DNA of 64,000 nt, taken from assembly GCA_009995225.1 (NCBI GenBank), contig JAACPW010000009.1:1-64000 (forward strand). The letters are read 5' to 3'. Positions 33,257 to 42,856 of this stretch are shown in pieces. The notes under the pieces are model-generated. The model worked only from the letters and a program-made list of their open reading frames with translations. It did no database searches and was not told the origin of the DNA. This DNA is from Sphingomonadales bacterium. GTDB taxonomy: Bacteria; Pseudomonadota; Alphaproteobacteria; Sphingomonadales; Sphingomonadaceae. The translations under genes were made by a program, and so were the position numbers. Within the stretch, counting starts at the first letter, position 1; every line of letters begins with the position of its first letter.

Positions 33257-34156
33257 ATGACGCATCCCGCCCCCACCACACCCCGTCGCGTTGCCCTTGC
33301 CGGAGCGAGCGGGACGATCGGGCAGGCGGTGCAACGCGAGCTTGAAGCGCAAGGACACCTCGTCACAGTGCTGGGCCGTCCGGCCTTGGCGGATCGGGAC
33401 GCGTTGACTGCGGCAATGGCTGGCGCGCGCGCGGAAGTGGTGATCTCCTGCATCGCCTCACGCTCGGGCTCCCGCAAAGATGCTCAAGAAGTTGATTACA
33501 AAACCAATCTTGTCTTGCTTGATGCGGCGAAATCCGCCGGCGCACCGCACTTTATCCTGCTGTCAGCGATCTGCGTGCAAAAGCCGCTGCTGGCCTTTCA
33601 GCATGCCAAGCTTGCGTTTGAGGCGGCGCTGGCAGCGAGCGGGATCGGCTATACGATCATTCGGCCCACGGCCTTTTTCAAGTCGCTGTCGGGGCAGGTG
33701 AAGCGGGTGAAAGCCGGCAAGCCCTTCTTGATCTTTGGTGACGGCCAGCTCACCCGTTGCAAGCCGATCAGTGATCGTGATCTAGCCCGCTTTATCATTT
33801 CGGCCATTGATAACGCTGATATGCAAGGGAAAATATTGCCAATCGGCGGTCCAGGGCCAGCCATCTCCTTGCGCGAACAGGGCGAATTGCTGTTCCAGAT
33901 CGCAGACAAACCCGCCCGGTTCACAGCGATCTCGCCCAGGCTCTTCACCGCTGCGGAGCGGGGGTTGAGCGTTGGTGCGCCGCTGTCCGATTGGTTTGCC
34001 GAGAAGGCCGAATATGCCCGCATTGCGCATTATTATGCCACGGAATCGATGCTGGTGCGCGATCCGGCGACGGGCCTTTATGGGGCCGATCTCACCCCGG
34101 AATTTGGAGAGGACACGCTGGAAGACCACTACCGGAGGCTTCTGGAAGACGGCTAG
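33257..34156 (+). CDS. bciA: Divinyl (proto)chlorophyllide a 8-vinyl reductase, BciA type
   Basis: 299 residues from ATG 33257 (ribosome site AAGGGGG). An atypical short-chain dehydrogenase: the nucleotide-binding LAGASGTIGQAV, then the region typical of BciA: GYTIIRPTAFFKSLSGQ, KPFLIFGDGQL and RCKPISDRDLARF. BciA uses NADPH to reduce the C8 vinyl group of divinyl chlorophyllide during (bacterio)chlorophyll synthesis. In photosynthetic Sphingomonadales the enzyme can lie outside the main photosynthesis cluster, as here, where no other pigment gene is near. If the host makes no bacteriochlorophyll, a generic NAD(P)-binding epimerase is the alternative. The call rests on motif memory and needs a tree. 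Confidence 0.78.
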   Translation: MTHPAPTTPRRVALAGASGTIGQAVQRELEAQGHLVTVLGRPALADRDALTAAMAGARAEVVISCIASRSGSRKDAQEVDYKTNLVLLDAAKSAGAPHFILLSAICVQKPLLAFQHAKLAFEAALAASGIGYTIIRPTAFFKSLSGQVKRVKAGKPFLIFGDGQLTRCKPISDRDLARFIISAIDNADMQGKILPIGGPGPAISLREQGELLFQIADKPARFTAISPRLFTAAERGLSVGAPLSDWFAEKAEYARIAHYYATESMLVRDPATGLYGADLTPEFGEDTLEDHYRRLLEDG

Positions 34157-34253
34157 CAGGGGTCTAACCGGGGCCTGACATGGGTCTAGCCGGGCTTGCC
34201 AGCATGGCGAACGCGCAAATTTCGCACGTGTGTCCCCTTAGCGGGCGATTTAC

Positions 34254-34275
34254 AGATATAAAAATATCTTTATAT
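34254..34275. promoter_or_regulatory. Nested palindromes in the promoter of the met operon, candidate ArsR/SahR-type operator
   Basis: Two overlapping perfect inverted repeats: AGATAT-aaaa-ATATCT (34254-34269) and ATATAAA-aatatc-TTTATAT (34256-34275). They lie 12 bp before the start of the ArsR-methyltransferase gene. They resemble AT-rich operators of ArsR-family SahR regulators, which control methionine-cycle genes in proteobacteria. Position supports autoregulation and control of the whole operon. Confidence 0.6.
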
Positions 34276-34287
34276 GATGCCATCGCA

Positions 34288-35271
34288 ATGGTGATCGAGG
34301 ACATCTTCAAGGCGCTGGGCGATCCCACCCGGCTGCGCATCGCCCGACTGCTCGGGACGATGGAGCTGGCTGTGGGCGAATTGGCGCAGGTTTTGGGGCA
34401 AAGCCAGCCCCGTGTGTCGCGCCACGTTGGCATCCTGTGCGATGCGGGCCTGGCCGAACGCCGCCGTGAAGGCAGCTGGGTGTTTCTGCGCCAGAGCGAA
34501 TCAAGTGCGCCGCTGATCGAGGCGGTGCAGAGCCTGCTCGCGCTCGCCGAAATCGACGAGCCGGCCTTTGCCGCGCTGTGCGATGCCGACCGGCGCAAAC
34601 TGGCCGCAATCCGCCACGCACGCGAGGCGGCGGCAGAAACCTATTTTGCGCGCCACGCCGGGGAATGGGACGAATTGCGCGCCCTCCACAGCGCCGACGC
34701 CGATGTCGAACGCCGCCTTTCCGAGGCGCTGGCCGATGCGCCGCTGGGCGCCATGCTCGATATCGGCACCGGCACGGGCCGCATGGCGGAACTGTTCGCA
34801 GACCGGGCCGAACGCATCGTCGCGCTCGACAAGAATCTCGAAATGTTGCGTGTCGCCCGTGCCAAATTGCAGCATCTGCCGACCGCGCAGATTGAACTGG
34901 TACAGGGCGATTTTGCTGATTTGCCGTTCGCCGATGCCAGCTTCGATACTGTGCTGCTGCATCAGGTGCTCCACTTCGCCCCCGATCCTGCGCCGGTGCT
35001 GGCCGAGGCTGCGCGGGTGCTGCGCGGCGGCGGACGGATCGCCATCGTCGATTTCGCCAGCCACGATCACGAGGATCTGCGCACCCGCCACCAGCACGTG
35101 CGGCTGGGCTTTTCCGATCGCCAGATGGCTGAATTGCTGCGCAGCGCCGGTTTCATGGCGAGCCCGCCGGTCGCGCTCGACGGCGGTCCGCTCGTCGTCA
35201 AGATCTGGACGGCCAAACGCCGCGCCGCGCCCGCTTTGAAAACCCCTGCAAGCCTCACGGAAACTGTCTGA
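34288..35271 (+). CDS. ArsR-family regulator fused to SAM-dependent methyltransferase, probable methionine-cycle regulator
   Basis: 327 residues from ATG 34288. N-terminal ArsR winged helix (about 1-85; IFKALGDPTRLRIARLL, VLGQSQPRVSRHVGILCDAGL), then a class I methyltransferase domain (about 115-310) with motif I MLDIGTGTGRMAELF and LLHQVLHFAPDPAPVL. Such fusions next to metF/metH are known in alphaproteobacteria as sensors of SAM or SAH that repress the methionine cycle (SahR-like). I start at 34288, not at the upstream ATG 34180, because the HTH begins there and a palindromic operator lies right in front. The TGA shares its A with the ATG of metF, so the operon is translationally coupled. 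Confidence 0.85.
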   Translation: MVIEDIFKALGDPTRLRIARLLGTMELAVGELAQVLGQSQPRVSRHVGILCDAGLAERRREGSWVFLRQSESSAPLIEAVQSLLALAEIDEPAFAALCDADRRKLAAIRHAREAAAETYFARHAGEWDELRALHSADADVERRLSEALADAPLGAMLDIGTGTGRMAELFADRAERIVALDKNLEMLRVARAKLQHLPTAQIELVQGDFADLPFADASFDTVLLHQVLHFAPDPAPVLAEAARVLRGGGRIAIVDFASHDHEDLRTRHQHVRLGFSDRQMAELLRSAGFMASPPVALDGGPLVVKIWTAKRRAAPALKTPASLTETV

Positions 35272-36203
35272 TGACCCCGACTTTGAACCAGCTTCACGAA
35301 TATCGCACCGCGACGGACACGCCGCTGTTTTCCGGCCTTCCGGGCGATGTTGCGGTGAGTTTCGAATTTTTCCCGCCCAAGTCGGAAAAGATGGAAGAAC
35401 AGTTGTGGGATGCGGTGACGCAGTTGAAGCCGCTGGGGCCAAGCTTCGTTTCGGTCACCTACGGCGCGGGCGGCTCCACCCGTGAGCGCACCCACGCCAC
35501 GGTCGCGCGGATCATTGGCGAAGCAGGCTTGCCGGCGGCCGCGCATCTGACCTGTGTGGCCGCTTCCAAGGCGGAAATTCGCGACGTGGCCGAGCAATAT
35601 TGGGAAGCCGGTGTACGTCATATCGTCGCGCTGCGCGGCGATGCGGGGGAACCGGGCGCGCCCTTCACGCCGCACCCAGAAGGCTATGCCAGCGCAGCGG
35701 AACTGGTGACCGGCCTGAAAGAGATTGCCGACTTTGAAATCTCGGTTTCAGCCTATCCCGAAACGCACCCCGATGCAGAAAGCCCGCAGGCCGATATCGA
35801 CAATCTGAAGCGCAAACTGGACGCCGGCGCCACCCGCGCGATCAGCCAGTTCTTCTTCTCGCCCGAAGCCTTCTTCCGGTTCCGCGATGCCTGCACTGCG
35901 ACAGGGATCGATGCGCCGATCCTGCCGGGTATCCTGCCGGTCACCAACGTGGCGCAGGCGCGCAAGTTTTCGCAGGCCTGTGGGACAGAGTTTCCGGCGT
36001 GGATGGATGGATTGTTCCAGGGCCTCGACGAAAAGCCCGCCGCGCGCCAGCTGGTCGCCGCCACGGTCGCGGCAGAAATGTGCCGCCGGCTGTATGCAGG
36101 CGGCGTGCGCGATTTCCACTTCTACACCCTCAACCGCCCCGAGCTGGCCTATGCGATCTGCCATATGCTCGGCAAACGCCCCCAATCGGAGCAAGCCGCA
36201 TGA
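35271..36203 (+). CDS. metF: 5,10-methylenetetrahydrofolate reductase
   Basis: 310 residues, standard MetF length. TIM-barrel flavoprotein that reduces methylene-THF to methyl-THF using NADH and FAD. Signatures: VSFEFFPPKSEKMEE, the GAGGSTRERTHAT loop, HLTCVAASKAEI, IVALRGDAGEPG, RAISQFFFSPEAFFRFRD and GILPVTN. It supplies methyl-THF to the MetH pair encoded next. Overlaps the neighbours on both sides by 1 and 4 bp, so it is in the middle of a coupled operon with the ArsR-methyltransferase regulator. Confidence 0.97.
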   Translation: MTPTLNQLHEYRTATDTPLFSGLPGDVAVSFEFFPPKSEKMEEQLWDAVTQLKPLGPSFVSVTYGAGGSTRERTHATVARIIGEAGLPAAAHLTCVAASKAEIRDVAEQYWEAGVRHIVALRGDAGEPGAPFTPHPEGYASAAELVTGLKEIADFEISVSAYPETHPDAESPQADIDNLKRKLDAGATRAISQFFFSPEAFFRFRDACTATGIDAPILPGILPVTNVAQARKFSQACGTEFPAWMDGLFQGLDEKPAARQLVAATVAAEMCRRLYAGGVRDFHFYTLNRPELAYAICHMLGKRPQSEQAA

Positions 36204-37243
36204 GCAAGCGTGACCAACTCCTCGAAGCCGCCCGGACCCGCGTGTTGATTTCGGACGGCGCCTTTGGCACGCAGATCCAGAACCGCAAGCTGACCGAGGC
36301 GGATTATGCCGGTGATCTGGGCCTGCCTGCCGATCAGAAGGGCAACAACGACATTCTGGCGCTGACGCGGCCCGATGTGATCGGCGACATCACCCGCGCC
36401 TATCTCGATGCCGGATCGGACATCGTGTCGACCAACACCTTCTCGGCCAACCGCATCAGCCAGGCCGATTATGCCGCAGAAGGTCTGGTGGCCGATATCA
36501 ACATCGCCTCGGGCCGCATCGCGCGCGCGCTGGCGGATGAATATCAGGCGAGGGATGGCCGGGTGCGCTTTGTTGCCGGCGCAATCGGGCCGACCAACAA
36601 GACGTTGTCCCTCAGCCCCGATGTCGAAGATCCCGGCTACCGCGAAATCGACTTCGATGAACTGGTTGCGGTCTACAAGGAACAGGCCGCCGCCCTGATC
36701 GAAGGCGGCTGCGACTTCATCCTGATCGAGACCGTGTTCGATACGCTCAACGCCAAGGCCGGGGTCATGGCAGTCAAGCAGCTCGAGCGCGATATGGGCT
36801 GGGACGTGCCGGTGATGATCTCGATGACGCTCACCGATCTTTCGGGCCGCAACCTGTCGGGCCACACGGTCGAAGCCTTCTGGTATGCGGTGCGCCATGC
36901 CAAGCCGGTGACCATCGGGCTAAATTGCAGCTTCGGCGCCGAGCAGCTGCGCCCGCACGTCAAGGTGCTGTCGCAGATCGCGGACACGCTGCTGATGATC
37001 TACCCCAACGCAGGCCTCCCCAATGAACTGGGCGAGTATGACGAGCAACCCGAAACCACGGCCGGGCTGGTCAAGGATTGGGCCGATCACGGGCAGGTCA
37101 ACATCCTGGGCGGGTGCTGCGGTTCCTCGCCCGCGCACATTGCCGCGATTGCCGAGGCCGTGGCCAAGTCCGAGCCGCGCGTGATCCCGCACCCCGAACC
37201 AGCGATGAAGCTGGCGGGACTCGAAGCGTTCATCGCGGCCTGA
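36200..37243 (+). CDS. metH: Methionine synthase, homocysteine-binding module (split MetH)
   Basis: 347 residues from ATG 36200, which overlaps the metF stop. Homocysteine S-methyltransferase barrel: ISDGAFGTQIQ at the start, IGLNCSFGAEQLRP and the zinc-binding NILGGCCGSSPAHI. This is the first quarter of E. coli MetH as a free protein. The folate, B12 and activation domains are on the next gene. Split MetH proteins of this layout are found in several alphaproteobacteria. The Cys of NCS and the CC pair give the complete zinc site, so it should be functional together with its partner. Confidence 0.93.
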   Translation: MSKRDQLLEAARTRVLISDGAFGTQIQNRKLTEADYAGDLGLPADQKGNNDILALTRPDVIGDITRAYLDAGSDIVSTNTFSANRISQADYAAEGLVADINIASGRIARALADEYQARDGRVRFVAGAIGPTNKTLSLSPDVEDPGYREIDFDELVAVYKEQAAALIEGGCDFILIETVFDTLNAKAGVMAVKQLERDMGWDVPVMISMTLTDLSGRNLSGHTVEAFWYAVRHAKPVTIGLNCSFGAEQLRPHVKVLSQIADTLLMIYPNAGLPNELGEYDEQPETTAGLVKDWADHGQVNILGGCCGSSPAHIAAIAEAVAKSEPRVIPHPEPAMKLAGLEAFIAA

Positions 37244-37263
37244 TCTGAACTGAAAGTTTGCAA

Positions 37264-39879
37264 GTGACTCAACCCACCTCCTCCGCCCGTTTCATCAATA
37301 TCGGTGAGCGCACCAACGTCACCGGCTCAGCCGCGTTCAAAAAGCTGATTATGGCGGACAATTATGCCGCCGCGGTCGACGTGGCGCGCAATCAGGTCGA
37401 AAACGGCGCGCAGGTGATCGACGTCAACATGGACGAAGGGCTGCTCGACGCGGTTCACGCGATGACGACGTTCCTGAAGCTGATCGCCGCCGAGCCCGAT
37501 ATCGCGCGCGTGCCGGTGATGATCGATTCATCGAAGTTCCACGTGATCGAAGCGGGGCTCAAGTGCGTCAGCGGCAAGCCGATCGTCAATTCGATCAGCA
37601 TGAAGGAAGGCGAGGGCCAGTTCCTCGAACACGCGCGGGTCTGCATGGATTATGGCGCGGCGGCCGTGGTCATGGCCTTTGACGAAACCGGGCAGGCCGA
37701 CACCAAGGCGCGCAAGGTCGAAATTTGCAAACGCGCCTATGATCTGCTGGTGGCCGAAGGCTTCCCGCCCGAAGACATCATCTTCGATCCTAACATCTTC
37801 GCGGTGGCAACCGGGATTGAGGAACACAACAATTACGGTGTCGACTTCATTGAAGCGGTCAAGGAACTGCGCGAGCTGTGCCCGCACGCGCATTACTCCG
37901 GCGGCCTGTCGAACCTCTCCTTCTCGTTCCGCGGCAACGAACCCGTGCGCCGCGCCATGCATTCGGTGTTCCTGTATCACGCCATCCCCGCCGGGCTCGA
38001 CATGGCGATCGTCAATGCCGGCCAACTCGACGTCTACGATCAGATCGACCCTGCGCTGCGCGATGCCTGCGAGGACGTGATCCTCAACCGCGACCCGGAA
38101 GCGACCGAACGCCTCATCACGCTTGCTGAAAGCTTCAAGGGCAAGTCGGTCGCCGATGAAAAGGCCGCCGAGGAATGGCGCGGCTGGGCGGTGGAAAAGC
38201 GGCTCGAACACGCGCTGGTCAAGGGCATCGACGCGCATATCGTCGACGATACCGAAATCATGCGCGCCGCGATTGCCGAGGCGGGCGGGCGGCCCATCGA
38301 AGTGATCGAAGGCCCGCTGATGGACGGCATGAACGTGGTCGGCGACCTGTTCGGCAGCGGCAAGATGTTCCTGCCACAGGTGGTGAAATCCGCGCGCGTG
38401 ATGAAAAAGGCGGTCGCGCACCTCATCCCCTACATCGAGGCGGAGAAGGATTTGCTTCCCGAAGAGGAGCGCAAGGCCAAGGGCAAGATCATCATGGCGA
38501 CAGTGAAGGGCGATGTGCACGACATCGGCAAGAACATCGTCGGCGTCGTGCTTCAGTGCAACGGCTACGACGTGATCGATCTGGGTGTGATGGTGCCCTG
38601 GCCGACGATCCTCGCTTCGGCCAACGACAACAAGGCCGACATGATCGGGCTGTCGGGCCTCATCACGCCGTCATTGGACGAGATGGTCACGGTGGCCGAG
38701 GAAATGCAGCGTGCGGGCATGACCATGCCGCTGCTGATCGGCGGCGCGACCACCAGCAAGGTGCACACCGCGCTGCGCATCGACCCGGCTTACGAAGGCC
38801 CGGTGATCCACGTGCTCGACGCCAGCCGCGCTGTCGGAGTGGCGTCCAAGCTGCTGTCCGACACTCAGCGCGACGGTTATGTCGCCGAGGTCGAGGATGA
38901 TTACATCGCTGTGCGCGATGCCCGCGCGGGCAAGACGGTGAGCGCGCTGCTTAGTCTGGCTGACGCGCGCGCCAATGCCTTCCCCGCCGATTTCGCAGCC
39001 AAGCCGGCCGCGCCCACGCAGCCGGGGCTTCACGTGTTTCCCGACTGGAGCCTCGAGCATCTGCGCGGTTTCATCGACTGGACCCCCTTCTTCCGCGCTT
39101 GGGAACTGCACGGCAATTACCCCGCGATCCTGACTGATGAGGTGGTGGGCGAAACCGCAACCCAATTGTTCGCCGATGCCAACGCAATGCTCGACCAGAT
39201 CATTGCCGAAAAGTGGCTGACCGCACGCGGCGCAGCAGGTCTGTGGCCGTGCGGGCGGGACGGGGACGACATCGTGCTCGACAACGGCGCGCGCCTGCCG
39301 ATGCTGCGCCAGCAGGTGAAGAAGTCGCGGGACCGGGCGAACATGTGCCTCGCCGATTTCATCGACCCGAGCGGCGACTGGATCGGCGGCTTTGCGGTGG
39401 GCATCCACGGGATCGACTCGCACAGCGAGCGGTTCCAGGCGGACAAGGATGACTATTCGGACATTTTGCTCAAGGCGCTGGCCGACCGTTTCGCCGAAGC
39501 CTTTGCCGAGGCCCTGCATCAGCACGTCCGCACGACCCTGTGGGCCTATGCCCCGGACGAGCAGTTCACCGGCGAGGCGCTGGTCAAGGAAGAATACCGC
39601 GGTATCCGCCCCGCACCGGGCTACCCCGCGTGCCCGGATCACTCGCTGAAACCCATCCTGTTCGACCTGCTCGATGCGCCGAATACCACGGGCCTTACGC
39701 TGACCGAAAGCTTTGCCATGTGGCCGACAGCAGCGGTGAGCGGCTTTTATTTCGGGCACCCCGAAGCGCAATATTTCGGTGTCGCCCGTGTCGGACCCGA
39801 TCAGGTGGCGGAATATGCCGGCCGGCGCAGCGTTGATCTGGCCACGGCAGAACGCTGGCTGCGACCCAATCTCGATTGA
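37264..39879 (+). CDS. metH: Methionine synthase, folate-cobalamin-activation module (split MetH)
   Basis: About 871 residues. Pterin-binding domain first ([33 protein letters not shown]), then the B12 cap and cobalamin domain with the DxHxxG motif in [13 protein letters not shown] (H419 binds cobalt) and GLSGLITPS, and the C-terminal SAM-binding activation domain ([42 protein letters not shown]). Cobalamin-dependent methyl transfer from methyl-THF to homocysteine. GTG 37264 is preferred to TTG 37258 because GAAAG then lies at normal distance. No B12 riboswitch is visible in front. Last gene of the operon; a hairpin follows. Confidence 0.95.
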   Translation: MTQPTSSARFINIGERTNVTGSAAFKKLIMADNYAAAVDVARNQVENGAQVIDVNMDEGLLDAVHAMTTFLKLIAAEPDIARVPVMIDSSKFHVIEAGLKCVSGKPIVNSISMKEGEGQFLEHARVCMDYGAAAVVMAFDETGQADTKARKVEICKRAYDLLVAEGFPPEDIIFDPNIFAVATGIEEHNNYGVDFIEAVKELRELCPHAHYSGGLSNLSFSFRGNEPVRRAMHSVFLYHAIPAGLDMAIVNAGQLDVYDQIDPALRDACEDVILNRDPEATERLITLAESFKGKSVADEKAAEEWRGWAVEKRLEHALVKGIDAHIVDDTEIMRAAIAEAGGRPIEVIEGPLMDGMNVVGDLFGSGKMFLPQVVKSARVMKKAVAHLIPYIEAEKDLLPEEERKAKGKIIMATVKGDVHDIGKNIVGVVLQCNGYDVIDLGVMVPWPTILASANDNKADMIGLSGLITPSLDEMVTVAEEMQRAGMTMPLLIGGATTSKVHTALRIDPAYEGPVIHVLDASRAVGVASKLLSDTQRDGYVAEVEDDYIAVRDARAGKTVSALLSLADARANAFPADFAAKPAAPTQPGLHVFPDWSLEHLRGFIDWTPFFRAWELHGNYPAILTDEVVGETATQLFADANAMLDQIIAEKWLTARGAAGLWPCGRDGDDIVLDNGARLPMLRQQVKKSRDRANMCLADFIDPSGDWIGGFAVGIHGIDSHSERFQADKDDYSDILLKALADRFAEAFAEALHQHVRTTLWAYAPDEQFTGEALVKEEYRGIRPAPGYPACPDHSLKPILFDLLDAPNTTGLTLTESFAMWPTAAVSGFYFGHPEAQYFGVARVGPDQVAEYAGRRSVDLATAERWLRPNLD

Positions 39880-39900
39880 CGGCTTCATGGTTGCCTGCGA

Positions 39901-39925
39901 TTTCGCCCATGCGGGCGGGGCGAAA
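39901..39925 (+). terminator. Hairpin after metH, possible terminator
   Basis: TTTCGCCC, a 9-base loop and GGGCGAAA form a perfect 8-bp stem 21 bp after the metH stop. There is no U run, so intrinsic termination is uncertain; it also precedes the start of the permease gene by 5 bp and could affect its translation. Confidence 0.4.
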
Positions 39926-39930
39926 CCGTC

Positions 39931-40971
39931 ATGGCCTTCCTGCATGGGGGCAATGCAAACCGCTGTGACAGTCCGTGCAAAAACATTGGCCTGGGGCTTG
40001 CAATCATGCAGGCACACCAAGGCATGATCGCTGATCACGGCACGATGGGCCGCATGGCCTTACCGGCCGGACGGTTGGTGTGGATGGGCGGACTGGTGCT
40101 GCTCGTCGCCTACATCGTGCTCGCATCAACAGTGTCGGCGGATCCCCGCCTGCTTGCAAAACTGTGGTTTCTCCCGGGCGTGGGCGTGGCGGGGGCGATC
40201 ATCGCCAATACCTCGGGCACCGGGGGCGGAGTGGTGTTTGTCCCGGTGTTCAATGCCTTGCGCGAATTGGATGTTATGACCGTTGCCCCGCTGGGTGTTG
40301 TGGGCGTTTCCATGGCCATCCAGAGCTTCGGCATGACAATGGGCAGTCTGCGCTGGACGGATCGCCTGCTGCATCAGCCAGCGCCTGGCCCGCTCGAGGC
40401 GCAGGTGCGGCTCAAGGACTTTGCCATCGTGGTGCTGGCGGTGCTGGCGCTGTCGCTGCCCGCGATGCTTGCCACCCAAAGGCTGACCGCCTTCGATCAG
40501 CGGGACGTGCTGTTCGCCTACAAGGGCTTCTCGATCCTGCTGGGCACCGCGCTGATCGCGGCGACGTGGACCTTCAACGCGGCCCGGCCCGAACGCACGC
40601 AGCTGGCGCGGATCGACCTCATCGTGCTGCTGGCCTTGGCGGTCCCCGGCGGGATGATCACTGCACTGTTTTCCGTCGGGATGGGCGAGCTGGTCGCGCT
40701 TTACCTGTTCATCCGGCACTATCCTGTTCTTCTGTGCACAGGCGCGGCCTGCGTGATTTCGGCTGTGAGCTGCATCGCAGGCATGGTGTGGCATATCGAG
40801 GCGGGAACCATCGTCTGGGAGGTCGTATTGCTGGCCGGCCCAGCCGCAGTTTTGGGCGGCTTTCTGGCCCGCCCGATCGCGCTGTGGCTGGGGCCCAAGC
40901 GGCTGAAGACCGTCGATGGCAGCTGGATTGTGCTCTCTGCGCTCTATTTGCTGTGGCTGAACGCAAAATAA
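39931..40971 (+). CDS. TauE/SafE-family membrane permease (sulfite/anion exporter-like)
   Basis: Up to 346 residues; several start codons are possible (ATG 39931, 40006, 40024). Eight or so membrane segments: LVWMGGLVLLVAYIVLAS, VGVAGAIIANTSGTGGGVVFVPVF, IVVLAVLALSLPAML, IVLLALAVPGGMITALFSVGMGELVAL and a closing WIVLSALYLLWL. The glycine-rich NTSGTGGGVVFVPVF in the first half and GMITALFSVGMGEL in the second are the two TauE/SafE repeats. Family members export sulfite, sulfoacetate or other small anions. It sits between the methionine and glycine operons; a sulfur role is plausible but the substrate is not known. Same direction as metH but probably separately expressed. Confidence 0.82.
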   Translation: MAFLHGGNANRCDSPCKNIGLGLAIMQAHQGMIADHGTMGRMALPAGRLVWMGGLVLLVAYIVLASTVSADPRLLAKLWFLPGVGVAGAIIANTSGTGGGVVFVPVFNALRELDVMTVAPLGVVGVSMAIQSFGMTMGSLRWTDRLLHQPAPGPLEAQVRLKDFAIVVLAVLALSLPAMLATQRLTAFDQRDVLFAYKGFSILLGTALIAATWTFNAARPERTQLARIDLIVLLALAVPGGMITALFSVGMGELVALYLFIRHYPVLLCTGAACVISAVSCIAGMVWHIEAGTIVWEVVLLAGPAAVLGGFLARPIALWLGPKRLKTVDGSWIVLSALYLLWLNAK

Positions 40972-41057
40972 CCTAGCGTGGCCCGATTGACGCGGTGCAG
41001 CAATTCGCGCATCGCGATGCCGTCTTCCACCGCAGAAGCGATTCTGTGGCGGGCAGG

Positions 41058-41262
41058 CGAGCGGGAGAGCCCGATGCGCCCCTTCGCGGGGGAGCAAAGG
41101 CGCCGAAGGAGCAACCGCCCCGGAAACTCTCAGGCCAACGGACCGCTCGGCTGCGTGACACTCTGGAAAGCGTCCCGGATCCGTCCGGGGCCACCGAAGG
41201 GGAGGTGCAGGGCCGCATTGGCATTGCACCGAAGCTCTCAGGTCCACCCGACAGAGGGGGCA
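41058..41262 (+). promoter_or_regulatory. Tandem glycine riboswitch (gcvT type)
   Basis: Two glycine aptamers in series. The first (about 41058-41155) has GGGAGAGCCC, GCCGAAGGAGCAA, AAACTCTCAGGCCAACGGACCG; the second (about 41160-41262) has CACTCTGGAAAG, CACCGAAGGGGAGGTGCAGG and GAAGCTCTCAGGTCCACCCGACAGAGGGGG. These are the conserved purine-rich bulges and CTCTCAGG signatures of the class. It ends about 60 bp before gcvT, so glycine should switch on the downstream cleavage operon. Confidence 0.93.
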
Positions 41263-41323
41263 GTATCGTGGCGGTGCGCATGCGCATCGTCGGACTGCCG
41301 TTTCTGCTTGCCGGGTGCCCCTG

Positions 41324-42484
41324 ATGACCGACCACGACACTGCCGAAGACCAACTCGAAGACCTGCCGCTGGACGCGTTGCCGCTCGATGCGTGGCATCG
41401 CGCGCGCGGGGCGCGGATGGTGCCATTTGCGGGCTACGAGATGCCGATCCAGTATGCCGGTCCGTTTGGGGGGATCGTCGCCGAGCACAAATGGACGCGC
41501 GAGCAGGCGGGCCTTTTCGATGTTTCGCACATGGGGCAGCTCCATATCACCGGCGAAGGCGCCGAGGCTGCGCTTGAAGCGGTCCTTCCGATAGACCTTG
41601 CGACACTCAAGCACGGCAACCCGCGCTACTCGCTGCTTCTCGACGAAAATGGCGGCGTGCTGGATGATCTGATGGTCACGCGCTGGAATGACGGCTTCTA
41701 CCTCGTGGTCAACGGCGCGACCAAGTGGGACGATATCGCCCACCTGCGCGAACATCTGCCGGATGAAGTGACGATCAGTCATATGGACGAGCACGCGTTG
41801 CTGGCGCTGCAAGGGCCGAAAGCTTTCGCGGCGCTTGATCGGCTCGTTATCGGCGACACGCCGCTTGGCGCACTGACCTTCATGAAGGGGGCGACCTTCA
41901 CTTTTACGCACACCGGCACAGACGCCTGGGTCAGCCGTTCAGGCTATACCGGAGAGGACGGGTTCGAAATCTCGCTCCCCGCAGACGCCGCCGCCGAAGT
42001 GGCCGACCTGCTCTGCGCCGAGCCGGAGGTGAAGCCCATCGGCCTTGGCGCGCGCGATTCGCTGCGGCTGGAGGCGGGCTTGCCCCTTTACGGCCATGAC
42101 ATGAGCCCCGAAACATCGCCCATCGAAGCAGGGCTGATCTTCGGCATCAACAAGCGCCGCCGGACGGAAGGCGGTTTCCCCGGTGCGGAACGGATCATCC
42201 GTGAAATCAACGAAGGCACGCAGCGCAAGTGGGTCGGCCTCAGGATCGAAGGACGCCTGCCTGCGCGCGAAGGCGCCGAGGTGTTCAGCGGCAGTGACCA
42301 TATCGGCACCGTCACCAGCGGTGGCTTTTCGCCCAGCCTGGGCGCGCCGATTGCGATGGCCTATGTCGCCAGCACCCATGCCGCGCCCGGCACCGCGCTT
42401 GAAGTGGAAGTGCGGGGCAAGCGCCTCGCCGCCATCGTTTCGCCCACGCCTTTCGTACCCCACCGCTACTACCGAGGGAGCTGA
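41324..42484 (+). CDS. gcvT: Glycine cleavage system T protein, aminomethyltransferase
   Basis: 386 residues from ATG 41324. Transfers the methylene group from aminomethyl-lipoyl-GcvH to THF, releasing ammonia. GcvT signatures: FAGYEMPIQYAGPFGGIVAEHKWTREQAGLFDVSHMGQL, SRSGYTGEDGFEIS, GLGARDSLRLEAGLPLYGHDM and the C-terminal barrel with HIGTVTSGGFSPSLG. Follows the tandem glycine riboswitch and starts a co-directional operon, with gcvH 3 bp after its stop. GTG 41315 upstream is the only earlier start and less likely. Confidence 0.97.
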   Translation: MTDHDTAEDQLEDLPLDALPLDAWHRARGARMVPFAGYEMPIQYAGPFGGIVAEHKWTREQAGLFDVSHMGQLHITGEGAEAALEAVLPIDLATLKHGNPRYSLLLDENGGVLDDLMVTRWNDGFYLVVNGATKWDDIAHLREHLPDEVTISHMDEHALLALQGPKAFAALDRLVIGDTPLGALTFMKGATFTFTHTGTDAWVSRSGYTGEDGFEISLPADAAAEVADLLCAEPEVKPIGLGARDSLRLEAGLPLYGHDMSPETSPIEAGLIFGINKRRRTEGGFPGAERIIREINEGTQRKWVGLRIEGRLPAREGAEVFSGSDHIGTVTSGGFSPSLGAPIAMAYVASTHAAPGTALEVEVRGKRLAAIVSPTPFVPHRYYRGS

Positions 42485-42487
42485 CCC

Positions 42488-42856
42488 ATGCGCTATTTCA
42501 CTGACGAACATGAATGGATCGATGTTGAGGGCGATGTCGCGACGGTCGGGATCACCGATTACGCACAGGGCCAGCTGGGCGACATCGTCTTCGTCGAACT
42601 CCCCGCTGTCGGCTCCGCAGTCGAAAAGGGCAAGGACGCCGCCGTGGTCGAAAGCGTCAAGGCCGCGTCCGATGTTTACGCGCCGATCACCGGCGAAGTG
42701 ACCGAAACCAACGGCGCCCTCGAAGAAGACCCCGCACTGGTCAATTCGGCCCCCGAAGGCGAGGGATGGTTCTTCAAGATGACCATCGCCGATGCAGGGC
42801 AGCTTGAAGGCCTGATGGATGAAGCCGCCTACAAGGACTTCGTCGCCGGCCTGTGA
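42488..42856 (+). CDS. gcvH: Glycine cleavage system H protein
   Basis: 122 residues, the usual length. Carries the lipoyl domain with the modified lysine K58 in [14 protein letters not shown], preceded by [10 protein letters not shown]. Shuttles the aminomethyl intermediate between the P, T and L proteins. Preceded by gcvT (3 bp) with ribosome site GAGGGAG, and its stop overlaps the next start codon (GTGA). Confidence 0.97.
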   Translation: MRYFTDEHEWIDVEGDVATVGITDYAQGQLGDIVFVELPAVGSAVEKGKDAAVVESVKAASDVYAPITGEVTETNGALEEDPALVNSAPEGEGWFFKMTIADAGQLEGLMDEAAYKDFVAGL

